Assembly: GCF_020054945.1 (NCBI RefSeq)
Contig: NZ_JAIHAU010000001.1
Location: forward strand, 1-64,000
Length of the DNA: 64,000 bases
Source: Mahella sp.
GTDB taxonomy: Bacteria; Bacillota; Clostridia; Mahellales; Mahellaceae
Direction of reading: 5' to 3'
Below the pieces are notes generated by a model. The model was not told where the DNA came from and searched no databases. It saw only the letters and a program-made list of their open reading frames with translations. Of this stretch, positions 1-9,033 are shown one piece after another (positions within the stretch are counted from its first letter, which is position 1; the number at the start of each line of letters is the position of its first letter). Both the position numbers and the translations under genes were made by a program.

Positions 1-323
1 AGCTGAGCGAAATTCACCGCATAATCGGATTTGCCTTGATTATACACATATACGGTGGTTTCGGGACCGGCCAATGCTATTTGCGACGTGCCGGACAATA
101 TGGCAGTCATGGCCTTATCGGATCCCTGAGCGGTGGTTACCTCTACTTTTAAACCTTCTTCTTCAAAGAATCCTTTATTGACTGCGACATATTGGCCTGT
201 ATAAAAGATGGAATGTATAGGTTCCGACACATTCAGCTCTATTAGCTCGCCTTGATCGCTGCAGCCTGCCAAAATAGCCAGTACTAGAATCATAAGTAAA
301 AATACAACTGCGAATTTTTTCAT
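1..323 (-). CDS. ABC transporter substrate-binding lipoprotein (partial)
   Basis: Only the first 107 codons are in the window; the rest lies beyond base 1. The ORF track misses it because it runs off the edge. Translation from the ATG at 321-323 gives a lipoprotein signal peptide (MKKFAVVFLLMILVLAILAGC, with lipobox LAGC and Cys21 as the probable lipidation site). The next part, 'FYTGQYVAVNKGFFEEEGLKVE', resembles the N-terminus of NMT1/THI5/SsuA-type solute-binding proteins, which deliver thiamine precursors, sulfonates or similar small molecules to an ABC importer. A GGAGGCG ribosome-binding site sits 11-17 bases upstream. It is divergent from the amidohydrolase gene. The substrate cannot be told from this fragment. 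Confidence 0.85.
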   Translation of the reverse strand, partial: MKKFAVVFLLMILVLAILAGCSDQGELIELNVSEPIHSIFYTGQYVAVNKGFFEEEGLKVEVTTAQGSDKAMTAILSGTSQIALAGPETTVYVYNQGKSDYAVNFAQ

Positions 324-457
324 ATTGTTATATTCGCCTCCTTCCGATAATCCATATTATTCCGAAGAATAAAAAATGTGATTTCTATTTTCAATCACCG
401 CATATTAGTGATAGAATGTAACTATTCAGTTATTACAATATAGGAGAGGAATCATTG

Positions 458-1633
458 ATGAAGCATTCGATACTTATAAAAAACGGCAAAATACTTACCA
501 TGGCCGGACAAGATTATGATGACGGCGATTTGCTGATAGAGGATGGTAAGATAAAAGCTGTAGGCTATAACATAGATGCGGCTGAAAGCGTTGATATTGA
601 TATCATAGATGCCTCGGGGCTGTACGTATTGCCCGGCTTTATAGATGCCCATTGCCATGTTGGCATGTGGAACGATGGCATGGGGTTTGAAGGCGCCGAC
701 GGTAACGAGGATACCGATCCTTCCACACCACATTTAAGGGCGATAGATGGCGTGAATCCGTTTGACAGATGCTTTAGTGAGGCTATGGAAGCGGGTATAA
801 CCACAGTGGTCACCGGCCCGGGCAGCGCTAATGTGATAGGCGGACAATTCGTTGCGCTAAAGACGTATGGCCGCCGCACAGAGGATATGATAATAAAGGA
901 ACCGTTGGCCGTTAAAGCGGCTTTAGGCGAGAACCCCAAGCGTACCTATCATGATCAGGAAAAATCTCCTTATACACGCATGGCTATAGCCGGTATACTG
1001 CGTCAAAATCTCGTAAAAGCGCAGGAATACAAATGCAAACTAGAGGAATGTGCTCAAGATCCGGAAAAACGTCCGGAAAGGGATCTTGAGATGGAGGCTT
1101 TGATAAAAGTATTAAACAAAGAGATTCCCTTAAAAGTGCATGCACATAGAGCAGACGACATATTGACGGCAATACGGATAGCCAAGGAATTTGATATAAA
1201 CATTACGTTGGATCACTGCACCGAGGGTTATATGATAGCCGATATACTAGCGGAAGAAGGGTATCCGGTCATACTCGGCCCGCTTATATCCGAGCGTTCC
1301 AAGATAGAACTGCGCAACCAAAGCATTACCGCGCCGGCTATATTATCCAAAGCCGGTATCAAGGTGGCCATCATGACCGATCATCCCGTTATACCGGTGC
1401 AATATCTGCCGGTATCGGCTGCCATAGCCGTCAGAGAAGGTATGGATGAGGTCGAAGCCATCAAGTCTATAACTATCAACGCCGCTCAGATAACCGGCAT
1501 CGCGGATAGGGTAGGAAGCCTGGAAGTCGGTAAAGACGCTGATATAGCGATATTCGACGGTAATCCTTTAGAATTTCGCACAAAAAGCCGAATGGTATTT
1601 ATAAACGGTCGATTGGTGTTTCGGAGGCAATAG
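458..1633 (+). CDS. Amidohydrolase family protein (imidazolonepropionase-like)
   Basis: A metal-dependent amidohydrolase of the urease/imidazolonepropionase superfamily, about 391 residues. An N-terminal beta-sandwich (ILIKNGKILTM) leads to the metal motif DAHCHVG near residues 63-69. Later come the histidine strands LKVHAHRADD and ITLDHCTEG and the catalytic-Asp strand AIMTDHP. The C-terminus (VGKDADIAIFDGNP) is typical of the composite sandwich domain. I start at the ATG at 458, which has AGGAGAGG about 8 bases upstream; the track uses the TTG one codon earlier. It lies two bases ahead of an M20 peptidase gene, so the pair probably acts together on a peptide- or amide-derived substrate. The exact substrate is unknown. 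Confidence 0.88.
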   Translation: MKHSILIKNGKILTMAGQDYDDGDLLIEDGKIKAVGYNIDAAESVDIDIIDASGLYVLPGFIDAHCHVGMWNDGMGFEGADGNEDTDPSTPHLRAIDGVNPFDRCFSEAMEAGITTVVTGPGSANVIGGQFVALKTYGRRTEDMIIKEPLAVKAALGENPKRTYHDQEKSPYTRMAIAGILRQNLVKAQEYKCKLEECAQDPEKRPERDLEMEALIKVLNKEIPLKVHAHRADDILTAIRIAKEFDINITLDHCTEGYMIADILAEEGYPVILGPLISERSKIELRNQSITAPAILSKAGIKVAIMTDHPVIPVQYLPVSAAIAVREGMDEVEAIKSITINAAQITGIADRVGSLEVGKDADIAIFDGNPLEFRTKSRMVFINGRLVFRRQ

Positions 1634-1635
1634 AT

Positions 1636-2802
1636 ATGATAGAGGTAGATAGCGACGTTTTAGCGCTTAAAGATTATATCACAGATATGCGCAGACGACT
1701 CCATATGCATCCTGAAACAGGATTTAATGAGATTTTTACGCGCGATATGATACTTGAACAATTGAACACAATGCATTTCGACGAGATAAAGATTATGGCA
1801 CAGACCGGAATAAAAGCTGTGATGATGGCGCCGAATGCGAGCAAAACCATAGCGTTAAGGGCTGATATGGATGCTCTATGCGTAACCGAACTTAACGATA
1901 ACCCTTATATTTCTCAAAATAAGGGTTTTATGCATGCTTGCGGCCACGACGGCCATATGTCCATGCTTTTGGGCATAGCAAGATTATTGTCTGAGCATAA
2001 AAGCGATTTATCAGCAAATGTGGTTTTAATCTTCCAGCCGGCGGAGGAGTCGGAAGGGGGAGCTCAGATAATGATCGAACAAGGTGTATTGGATAACCCC
2101 AAAGTAGATGAGATATATGCCATGCACATATTCCCCGATGTGGAACAAGGGAAGATAGGTATACGGCCAGGTCCTATTATGGCGCAAACGGCTGAATTCG
2201 ATATAGAAATAACCGGCCGCAGCGCTCATGGCGCTATGCCGCACAAAGGCATAGATACTATAGTCATAGCCTCGCATGTAATACAGATGCTCCAGTCTAT
2301 ATTGACGCGAAATGTCGATCCGGCCGAGCAGGCCCTTATAACTATAGGTCGGATATATGGTGGGGAGCGCCGCAACATAATAGCCGAACACACGATATTG
2401 GAGGGTATGCTGCGGACATTCAGCGACGAGGTATACGAGCTGATAAAGAGCAGGATCATGGCTGCACTGGAAGGGATGGGAAAAGCGTACAGTGCATCAT
2501 TGAGCTATAAAGAGGTGGTAAACTATCCCGTAGTATTTAACGATATCGAATTAACAAGGCGTTTTATAAGCGTCATAGGCGAGGAAAATATCGTCGAAGT
2601 AAAACCTCAAATGATAGCCGAGGATTTTTCCTTTTATCAGAAGAAGGTGCCTGGCGTATACTTTTTGCTGGGAAGCAAAAATTCAAAAGGGGGGTTTACA
2701 GCGCCGCTGCATAGCAATCATTTTGACTTCGATGAGGATATACTCCTTATAGGGGTGCAAATATATAAGAAATTATTGAACATGAATTGTTGGGGTAATT
2801 GA
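1636..2802 (+). CDS. M20 family metallopeptidase (amidohydrolase/N-acyl amino acid hydrolase)
   Basis: A 388-residue zinc peptidase of the M20D/hippurate-hydrolase group, which removes acyl groups from N-acylated amino acids or cleaves related amides. Family landmarks are LRADMDAL, the metal-binding HACGHDGHMSMLLG, the catalytic Glu pair in QPAEESEGGA, YAMHIFPD, and a dimerisation domain with AHGAMPHKGID. The last metal-ligand region is LHSNHFDFDED near the C-terminus. The ATG lies two bases after the previous stop, with GGAGG 7 bases upstream inside that gene, which indicates co-transcription. The specific acyl-amino-acid substrate is not evident. Confidence 0.9.
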   Translation: MIEVDSDVLALKDYITDMRRRLHMHPETGFNEIFTRDMILEQLNTMHFDEIKIMAQTGIKAVMMAPNASKTIALRADMDALCVTELNDNPYISQNKGFMHACGHDGHMSMLLGIARLLSEHKSDLSANVVLIFQPAEESEGGAQIMIEQGVLDNPKVDEIYAMHIFPDVEQGKIGIRPGPIMAQTAEFDIEITGRSAHGAMPHKGIDTIVIASHVIQMLQSILTRNVDPAEQALITIGRIYGGERRNIIAEHTILEGMLRTFSDEVYELIKSRIMAALEGMGKAYSASLSYKEVVNYPVVFNDIELTRRFISVIGEENIVEVKPQMIAEDFSFYQKKVPGVYFLLGSKNSKGGFTAPLHSNHFDFDEDILLIGVQIYKKLLNMNCWGN

Positions 2803-4049
2803 TAAATATGGAAATGAAAATCTCGATGCTGGATATGATCATGGCGCTATCCGCTGCTACTGATCTTATAAGCCCCTTTGTAAGCGGTCATCACAAAAGG
2901 GTAGCGTATATAGCATACAACTTGAGTAAGCAAATGGGATTACCCATTGCAGAGCAAGAAGAAATAGTGATAGCCGGCGCATTGCATGACAGTGGCGCTT
3001 TATCTCTTGAAGAAAGGCTGCATACGCTCAATTTTGAGGATGATTATCCGTATTTGCATGCGGAGATAGGTTACAGGCTCTTTAAGGATTTTGACCATTT
3101 AACCGTCTCCGCTTCTTTAATACGCCATCACCATGATAGATGGGATATACGCGGTGAAAGCACTCCGATGGGCAGCTATATACTGCATTTGGCTGATCGA
3201 ATCGATGTTTTGATAGATAAAAACAGGGAAGTATTAGGACAGATAGACGGTATAAATAGCCAAATTGAGCCGCAATTTGGACACATGTTTATGCCCGGGC
3301 TAAGAGATGCATACCGCGCTTTGGCTGCAAAAGAAAGTTTTTGGCTTGATATTATATTTAAACCATTAAATGACATAAAAAGGCGATTATCATTATTAGA
3401 ACCGATGCCTCTGAATATTGATAGCCTCTCGGATCTTACCGATATATTCAGGCATATAATTGATTTTAGAAGCCGATTTACAGCGACGCATTCGGCCGGC
3501 GTGGCTACGGTAGCCGAAACATTGTCTAGATTGTTCGGTTTTACAGAACAACAATGCCATATGATGAAGATAGCCGGTCATCTCCACGATTTAGGGAAAC
3601 TGGCCGTACCCGAAGAAATTCTGGAGAAACCCGCGGAGCTTAACGTTCATGAATTCAATATAATGCGCAGCCATACCTTTCACACATATCGCATATTGGA
3701 AAGCGTAAAAGGATTGGAAGAGATAAACGAATGGGCATCCTTTCACCATGAACGCATAAACGGCAAGGGGTATCCCTTTCATTATAAGGGCAGCGAATTA
3801 TCGTTGGGCGCAAGGATAATGGCCGTGGCCGACGTGTTTACCGCTATAACCGAAGACAGGCCATACCGCAAAGCCATGGATAAAAACCAAGCAATAAAAA
3901 CGCTGAATTATATGGCGGTAGATTCTTTAGACGGCGATGCGGTATCGACGTTAATATTTAATTTCGATAAAATAAACGAAGAACGTAGGCATGTACAAAG
4001 TTTAGCGGCAGAAGAATATGACGATTTCCAAATATCGTCAGCTGAATGA
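2799..4049 (+). CDS. Tandem HD domain / HD-GYP domain protein (putative cyclic-di-GMP phosphodiesterase)
   Basis: Two HD-type phosphohydrolase units lie in tandem. The first covers roughly residues 20-140 (GHHKRVAYIAYNL, GALHDSGAL, IRHHHDRWD). The second is a full HD-GYP domain at roughly 215-385 (HSAGVATVAETL, AGHLHDLGKLAVP, FHHERINGKGYPF, ARIMAVADVFTAITEDRPYR). HD-GYP proteins typically hydrolyse cyclic-di-GMP. There is no membrane segment or receiver domain, so it is probably cytosolic. The TTG start overlaps the preceding TGA; an ATG at 2808 is an equally possible start and the ribosome-binding site (GGGGT) does not decide. It shares the operon with the M20 peptidase. The signalling input is unknown. 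Confidence 0.85.
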   Translation: MINMEMKISMLDMIMALSAATDLISPFVSGHHKRVAYIAYNLSKQMGLPIAEQEEIVIAGALHDSGALSLEERLHTLNFEDDYPYLHAEIGYRLFKDFDHLTVSASLIRHHHDRWDIRGESTPMGSYILHLADRIDVLIDKNREVLGQIDGINSQIEPQFGHMFMPGLRDAYRALAAKESFWLDIIFKPLNDIKRRLSLLEPMPLNIDSLSDLTDIFRHIIDFRSRFTATHSAGVATVAETLSRLFGFTEQQCHMMKIAGHLHDLGKLAVPEEILEKPAELNVHEFNIMRSHTFHTYRILESVKGLEEINEWASFHHERINGKGYPFHYKGSELSLGARIMAVADVFTAITEDRPYRKAMDKNQAIKTLNYMAVDSLDGDAVSTLIFNFDKINEERRHVQSLAAEEYDDFQISSAE

Positions 4050-4053
4050 ATGT

Positions 4054-4140
4054 TGGTGCGAAAGGGGGGAGTCGAACCCCCACGCCCTTGCGGGCACTAG
4101 AACCTGAATCTAGCGAGTCTGCCAATTCCACCACTTTCGC
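4054..4140 (-). tRNA. tRNA-Leu (anticodon CAG)
   Basis: The minus strand folds as a class II tRNA. The acceptor stem is GCGAAAG/CTTTCGC, the anticodon stem is CTAGA/TCTAG with loop TTCAGGT (anticodon CAG, reading CUG), and the variable arm is long (TGCCCGCAAGGGCG). The T arm contains GGTTCGACTCC. The discriminator A and the 3' CCA are encoded. It lies 4 bases past the end of the convergent HD-GYP gene. Confidence 0.97.
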
Positions 4141-4162
4141 ATAATATCGCCTGCATATATGT

Positions 4163-4191
4163 ATTATAATATAATCCAATAAAAAATGCAA
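4163..4191 (-). promoter_or_regulatory. Promoter for tRNA-Leu
   Basis: On the minus strand TTGCAT (4186-4191) and TATAAT (4163-4168) are separated by 17 bases, ending 22 bases before the tRNA 5' end. This is close to the sigma-A consensus. Confidence 0.7.
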
Positions 4192-4213
4192 TAGGATAAA
4201 TGGAGGGAAAATT

Positions 4214-5602
4214 ATGAAAGTAACATTTTTGGGCGCTGCGCGCATGGTAACCGGTTCATGCTATTTGCTGGAGAACAAAAATATAAAGGTATTGGTGGAT
4301 TGCGGTATGTTCCAAGGTGGAAAGGAAGAGGAAAAGAATAACTTTATGGATCTCCCGGTCAGCCTTTCCGACATAGACTATCTTCTGTTAACCCATGCTC
4401 ATATAGATCACAGCGGCCGCATACCGTTGCTTTGTAAGCGTGGTTTTAAGGGCAAAATACTATCTACAAAGGCAACTGCCGACTTGTGCAGCATAATGCT
4501 ACCCGATAGCGCTCATATACAGGAAATGGAGGCCGAATGGGCCACGCGTAAAGCTATGAGAGCTGGAAGGCCGCCGGTAGAACCGCTGTATACCATAGCC
4601 GACGCCGAATACGCCATGCAGTTCTTTGAACCCGTACCTTATAACGACATAATCCGATTAAACGATGATATATCTGTAAGATTTCAGGATGCCGGTCATA
4701 TACTCGGTTCTGCCATAATAGAGATCTGGAATGCAGAGGACGATATAAAGCTGGTTTTCTCGGGAGACCTCGGCAATAGAAACCAGCCTATTATCAAAGA
4801 TCCGTCCTTCATCGATGATGCGGATTATATATTTGTAGAATCGACATATGGTGATCGCCTTCATCAAGATAAATCCTATCGCGCTCACATGCTTTGGGAT
4901 ATTATACAGGATACCTTCGGTAAGGGAGGCAATGTAATAATACCGGCTTTTGCCATAGGCCGTACTCAAGAACTGCTTTATGAACTCAATACGGTCATAG
5001 AAGGCAATAACGCTGAAAACATATCGGTATATATCGACAGCCCTCTGGCCATAAAGGCTACCGAAATATTCAAGCGCGATGTACATGAATATTATGACAG
5101 TGATGCACTCAAACTTTTAAGCAACAGAGATGATCCTCTGGATTTCCCCGGTTTGGCCTTTACCCTTACCGCCGAGGAATCAAAGCAATTGAATTTTCTA
5201 AATCACAGCGCCGTTATAATAGCAGCTAGCGGCATGTGCGATGCCGGTCGTATAAGACATCATCTCAAACATAATCTATGGCGCCCCGAGAGCAGTGTGG
5301 TATTTATAGGATATCAGGCGGCGGGTACGCTGGGAAGACGTATACTGGATGGGGCTAAAATGGTTAAAATATTTGGCGAAGACATAGCCGTCAAAGCACG
5401 TATATATAGCATAGATAGTTTCTCAGCCCATGCCGACAAAAATGGTCTAATCGATTGGATGAGACATTTTAAGAATAAGCCCAAACAGGTATTCGTAATA
5501 CACGGTGAGGATGATGTGGCTTCCGCCTTTGCTGCTACGCTAAACAGCGAACTCGATATGCATGCAACTGTACCATATTTGGGCCAAGCTTATGAGCTAT
5601 GA
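4214..5602 (+). CDS. MBL-fold beta-CASP RNA-processing nuclease family protein
   Basis: A 462-residue metallo-beta-lactamase-fold protein with an inserted beta-CASP domain, the architecture of RNA-processing nucleases and related hydrolases. The zinc motif LTHAHIDHSGR is at residues 60-69. Further metal ligands lie in DAGHILGSA and FSGDLGN. The beta-CASP core includes VESTYGDR and IPAFAIGRTQELLY, and the C-terminal RMMBL motif is DSFSAHADKNGLIDWM. It resembles the YSH1-like stand-alone group more than RNase J, which is about 550 residues long. GGAGGG lies 8 bases upstream of the ATG. The natural RNA substrate is unknown. Confidence 0.9.
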   Translation: MKVTFLGAARMVTGSCYLLENKNIKVLVDCGMFQGGKEEEKNNFMDLPVSLSDIDYLLLTHAHIDHSGRIPLLCKRGFKGKILSTKATADLCSIMLPDSAHIQEMEAEWATRKAMRAGRPPVEPLYTIADAEYAMQFFEPVPYNDIIRLNDDISVRFQDAGHILGSAIIEIWNAEDDIKLVFSGDLGNRNQPIIKDPSFIDDADYIFVESTYGDRLHQDKSYRAHMLWDIIQDTFGKGGNVIIPAFAIGRTQELLYELNTVIEGNNAENISVYIDSPLAIKATEIFKRDVHEYYDSDALKLLSNRDDPLDFPGLAFTLTAEESKQLNFLNHSAVIIAASGMCDAGRIRHHLKHNLWRPESSVVFIGYQAAGTLGRRILDGAKMVKIFGEDIAVKARIYSIDSFSAHADKNGLIDWMRHFKNKPKQVFVIHGEDDVASAFAATLNSELDMHATVPYLGQAYEL

Positions 5603-5677
5603 GCATATACTACTTATTCACAGAAATAGTCATGAGCGGTTATGAAAAAACGGTTGTATATAATATAAATGATATGG

Positions 5678-5683
5678 TAAAAT
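5678..5683 (+). promoter_or_regulatory. Possible -10 element of the MerR-family gene
   Basis: TAAAAT follows TTGTAT (5654-5659) at an 18-base gap, about 40-50 bases upstream of the likely translation start. A weak but plausible sigma-A promoter. Confidence 0.35.
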
Positions 5684-5731
5684 ATATATGTAATCGGTAT
5701 TGTGGAATATAATGGTAGGGAGCGTATGGAC

Positions 5732-6340
5732 ATGCCTGATGAAAAAACATATACTATATCGGAGGTCGCTAAACTTACGGGTTATGAACCTCATGTGATA
5801 AGATATTATGAGAAGGAATTCGATCTCAATATACCGAGAACGAAATCTAATCATCGCTATTTTACTTATAAGGAAATAGAACTTCTCGAATATATAAAGG
5901 CATTGCAGGATAAAGGGTTTACAAATTCCCAAATAAAGGACATCATAAACGCTCCTCAACAGCCATTGGATAATGAAGACACAAAATTTAATGCTGATGT
6001 TGCTACCACCGATCTGCCCGTACCGTCAGCAGGGCTGATGATGCAGGCAAATCTTAATGGAATTTTATCTGAATTAAAAGATGATATCCTTGAAGAAATG
6101 CGCATGCAGCTTCAAATGGAGCACGAGCCTTACCGTTTGGCATTGGCCGATATAGCCGACCAAATAAAAGAATTAGCCGCCAAGCTTAACGATAAGGATG
6201 AGGACGTGCTTATAAGCGAAAATGCCAGGTTAAAGATGCAGATCAAGCAAAAGGCTTATGAAATAGCTAGCCTTAAAGAGGAGCTGGCTCGCGAGAGGAA
6301 TAAGAAGCGTTCTCTTTTTAGCCGCTTATTCGGGCGGTGA
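5732..6340 (+). CDS. MerR-family transcriptional regulator
   Basis: About 202 residues. The N-terminal MerR winged helix is clear (TYTISEVAKLTGYEPHVIRYY, NHRYFTYKEIELLEYI). A linker follows, then a charged coiled-coil C-terminal half (KMQIKQKAYEIASLKEELARER) ending in a basic tail. No metal-binding cysteines are present, so it is not a metal-sensing MerR; it is more like chromosome- or sporulation-associated MerR proteins with coiled-coil tails. I prefer the ATG at 5732, nine bases after TAGGGAG; the track's GTG at 5702 lies upstream of that site, and 5726 is also possible. Its target genes are unknown. It converges on the next gene with 4 bases between the stops. Confidence 0.8.
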   Translation: MPDEKTYTISEVAKLTGYEPHVIRYYEKEFDLNIPRTKSNHRYFTYKEIELLEYIKALQDKGFTNSQIKDIINAPQQPLDNEDTKFNADVATTDLPVPSAGLMMQANLNGILSELKDDILEEMRMQLQMEHEPYRLALADIADQIKELAAKLNDKDEDVLISENARLKMQIKQKAYEIASLKEELARERNKKRSLFSRLFGR

Positions 6341-6344
6341 CGGT

Positions 6345-6851
6345 TTATTGCACCGGTACGCCCTTGATCATGAACAGCGTTTCCCCATATTTGATATTTA
6401 TATCTATATACTTTATCTCCGGTGCCAATGGCCAAAATTTGCAGTTTATAACCTGTTTCCAACCTAAAGGTTGATCCTCTGGGAAATCCAATATTTCAAA
6501 ATACGGTATAGGTTGATGCGTTTCGCCTTTATCATCTACCAGCCAGATGACTTTGAAATCATCTTTAGAAAGCCTCTCCTTTTTTATATTTTCCACCAAA
6601 AACGTTATTCCAAAATAACTTTCGTCGCCTGTACTCCATGAATAAACGATAAAATACCTTTCTTGTATGATCTTTTCCACGCTTATTTTTATATCGCCGA
6701 CACTGGAGCTATATGCGGATTCGCCATATATCGGATATGAAGAATCGGATGACAAAAATACTGTATCAGCGGTGTTGCCATTATGATATAATATAATAAT
6801 AACAAGTGCCAGTAATATAATTATAAATATCGGGTACAGCGTGCGTTTCAT
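6345..6851 (-). CDS. Membrane-anchored protein of unknown function
   Basis: About 168 residues and not recognised. A single N-terminal hydrophobic segment (YPIFIIILLALVIIILY, roughly residues 6-22) without a lipobox suggests a membrane-anchored, externally exposed protein. The exterior part is beta-rich, with an immunoglobulin-like flavour (GDIKISVEKI, YFGITFLVENIKKE, FKVIWLVDDKGET), and resembles the DUF4352-type pattern of secreted proteins only loosely. The start at 6851 has AGGAGGCG six bases upstream; the longer track start at 6893 lacks support. It is transcribed divergently from the gene at 6966. Confidence 0.7.
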   Translation of the reverse strand: MKRTLYPIFIIILLALVIIILYHNGNTADTVFLSSDSSYPIYGESAYSSSVGDIKISVEKIIQERYFIVYSWSTGDESYFGITFLVENIKKERLSKDDFKVIWLVDDKGETHQPIPYFEILDFPEDQPLGWKQVINCKFWPLAPEIKYIDINIKYGETLFMIKGVPVQ

Positions 6852-6965
6852 GCATATCGCCTCCTTTTTATTTATATGATCCAAAATTACCATAAATCAC
6901 ATGCAATGGAATGCAGCCGATATACATATACTAGATCAAACAATAATGTTGAGAGGTGTATAGAA

Positions 6966-7610
6966 ATGGCAGAAATTAATTTTAACCCTGAACAGCATCT
7001 TACCAAATTGCCCATAAGGCGCAGAGATAGTGAAACCGGGCGTTGGCATAACGAATCGGCCGATTATATGGAAGTAAAATGGCGTATGGTATGGTTCAGA
7101 AACGAAAATACGCAAAACACCCATACCGTTATAAAAGATAAGATAATAGATATAGAACGCCGATTCGCTTACTTTGAGGTGGAAGTCACGGATAGCAAAG
7201 GCAATGTAGAGATAGGTGTGGGATCCGAAACGGGCGATGATTTTGAGGATTATATAGAAAAGGCATATACCAAGGCTTATGGCAGAGCATTGGCGGCATT
7301 GGGCTACGGAACGCAATTTGCTCCGGAGATCAGCGACGACAACGCAGTGGTCGACGCTCCTGTCAGCCGTCCTGCTGCTGAAGCAACATCGGTAAATGCC
7401 AATGTGCGTCATGCTGACGATAATATAACTGATCCGCAGAGAAGGGCTATATATGCCATATATACCGCTATAGGGCTCACCGAAGAACAGATGCGCGATA
7501 TTATACACAGACGATATAACAAGGATGACAGCAAAAAATTAACCAAACAGGAGGCCTCTGATCTCATAGATTATCTGAATGATATCCGAGTGACCAGGGA
7601 AACAACATGA
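6966..7610 (+). CDS. Conserved protein, possibly ssDNA-annealing (Rad52/Sak/Erf-like)
   Basis: About 214 residues from the ATG at 6966; the track's earlier start has no ribosome-binding site. The core carries YMEVKWRMVWFR and a helix YIEKAYTKAYGRALAALGYG, followed by TQFAPE. This recalls the core of phage-type single-strand annealing proteins, where a helix with an 'A..KA..RAL..LG.G' pattern precedes a variable tail. After a low-complexity linker rich in Ala and Val, the C-terminal 50 residues (ITDPQRRAIYAIY, KLTKQEASDLIDYL) match a small helical module often found at the ends of phage recombinases and related proteins. I infer a role in DNA handling; no phage genes are nearby. Family assignment is tentative. 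Confidence 0.65.
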   Translation: MAEINFNPEQHLTKLPIRRRDSETGRWHNESADYMEVKWRMVWFRNENTQNTHTVIKDKIIDIERRFAYFEVEVTDSKGNVEIGVGSETGDDFEDYIEKAYTKAYGRALAALGYGTQFAPEISDDNAVVDAPVSRPAAEATSVNANVRHADDNITDPQRRAIYAIYTAIGLTEEQMRDIIHRRYNKDDSKKLTKQEASDLIDYLNDIRVTRETT

Positions 7611-7687
7611 TGCGGTATTGTCAGCTCATACCGAATAAGATATACTATAGATAAAGAATCTATTAACGAAGAAGAGGAGAATTTATA

Positions 7688-8989
7688 GTGGCTCAGATAA
7701 AGGCTTTTAATGGAATAAGATATAACGAGCGATATAATAAGGATATAGCCAAGCTAACAGCGCCGCCTTATGACGTTATATCAGAACAGCAGCAGAAAGC
7801 GTTGCATGATGTCCATCCGTATAACGTTATAAGGCTGGAATATGGCCTAACGGAAGGGGATAATGAGGCTGATAATCGCTATACCAGGGCTGCCGCATAT
7901 TTAGAGCAATGGTTGCGAGATGGCGTCTTGGTGCAGGATAAATCCCCGGCAATATACGTGTACCAGCAGGGTTTTACACTCGATGATGGACGGACGCTTA
8001 CGCGTACCGGCTTTATATCGCTGGTGAAACTGGAGGAATTCTCCAAAGGCGTCGTATTACCTCATGAATATACCCTTTCCAAACCCAAGGCCGACAGATT
8101 AAATCTCATGCGCGCATGTAAGGCCAATTTCAGCCAGATATTCTCTTTATATGAGGATTCGGACGCTAAGATATCATACATATTAGAGGGTATAATACAG
8201 CAACCGGCCGATGTGGATTTCATCGATAGCGACGGCATATCGAACAAGTTATGGGTGATAGCCGATCAAAATATAATAGAGTTTATACAGCAGGCTATGT
8301 CCGATAAACGGATCTTTATAGCCGACGGGCATCACCGCTACGAAACGGCGCTCAATTTCAGGGCTGAAATGCGCGCGATAACCGGCAAATCCGATGGCGA
8401 GCAGCCTTTCGATTATGTCATGATGATGATGGTAGCCATGGAGGATCCAGGATTGGTGATACTGCCGACGCATAGAATAATAAAAAATATAAAAGGCTTG
8501 GATAAGGATACCTTGTTAAATGATATATCATCGGAATTCGATGTACAAGCGCTGGACGTATGCTCTTGCGAAGTATCGAACGTAATAGCGCAACATGAAG
8601 CCGATGAGATGCCGTTTTTTGTATATTATGATGGACGACGGTTTTATGCCTTGCAGCTAAAAAGCTGGGCCGATGTGGATAAGGCGTTACCCGATAAGCC
8701 GCGCGCTTATAAGCAATTGGACGTATCAGTGCTGCATTCTTTGATAATAAATAGCCTGTTGAAAATAGACGAGTATAGCGCGGCTCAACAAACATACATA
8801 ACCTATACGCGCGATATATCAGAGGCTGTGGAGACGGTAAAAGACGGCGATGCTCAAATGGCTTTCATATTGCGTCCTACCAGGATAGAACAGGTGAAGG
8901 CCGTAGCATTGGCAGCAGAAAAGATGCCGCAAAAGTCCACATATTTCTACCCTAAATTATTGACTGGTTTGGTGATATATAAGTTCTAG
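7688..8989 (+). CDS. DUF1015 family protein
   Basis: A 433-residue member of the DUF1015 family (sometimes labelled SerB-linked or HPr-related), recognised from AFNGIRYN, the conserved TAPPYDVIS, HPYNVIRLEYG, and the central FIADGHHRYETALNF. The C-terminal segment has DVSVLHSLI and MAFILRPTRIEQV. The biochemical role is unsettled, although genomic links to serine metabolism have been noted for the family. GTG start at 7688 after a GAAGAGGAG ribosome-binding site. Confidence 0.88.
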   Translation: MAQIKAFNGIRYNERYNKDIAKLTAPPYDVISEQQQKALHDVHPYNVIRLEYGLTEGDNEADNRYTRAAAYLEQWLRDGVLVQDKSPAIYVYQQGFTLDDGRTLTRTGFISLVKLEEFSKGVVLPHEYTLSKPKADRLNLMRACKANFSQIFSLYEDSDAKISYILEGIIQQPADVDFIDSDGISNKLWVIADQNIIEFIQQAMSDKRIFIADGHHRYETALNFRAEMRAITGKSDGEQPFDYVMMMMVAMEDPGLVILPTHRIIKNIKGLDKDTLLNDISSEFDVQALDVCSCEVSNVIAQHEADEMPFFVYYDGRRFYALQLKSWADVDKALPDKPRAYKQLDVSVLHSLIINSLLKIDEYSAAQQTYITYTRDISEAVETVKDGDAQMAFILRPTRIEQVKAVALAAEKMPQKSTYFYPKLLTGLVIYKF

Positions 8990-9000
8990 TAACAGGGCAT

Positions 9001-9021
9001 ACTAGTTAAAAATTAACTAGT
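9001..9021. promoter_or_regulatory. Perfect inverted repeat upstream of the ferritin-like gene
   Basis: ACTAGTTAA-AAA-TTAACTAGT, nine-base arms around three bases, ends 12 bases before the ATG of the ferritin-like gene and abuts its ribosome-binding site (AGGGTG). It could be an operator for an iron or redox regulator, or an RNA hairpin limiting translation. The sequence alone does not choose between these. Confidence 0.6.
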
Positions 9022-9033
9022 AGGGTGAAATAT

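Noticed and set aside
378-398. GTGATT-N9-AATCAC inverted repeat between the lipoprotein and amidohydrolase genes
   Set aside because: Only six-base arms in AT-rich sequence; it could be an operator for the divergent pair but chance occurrence is too likely.
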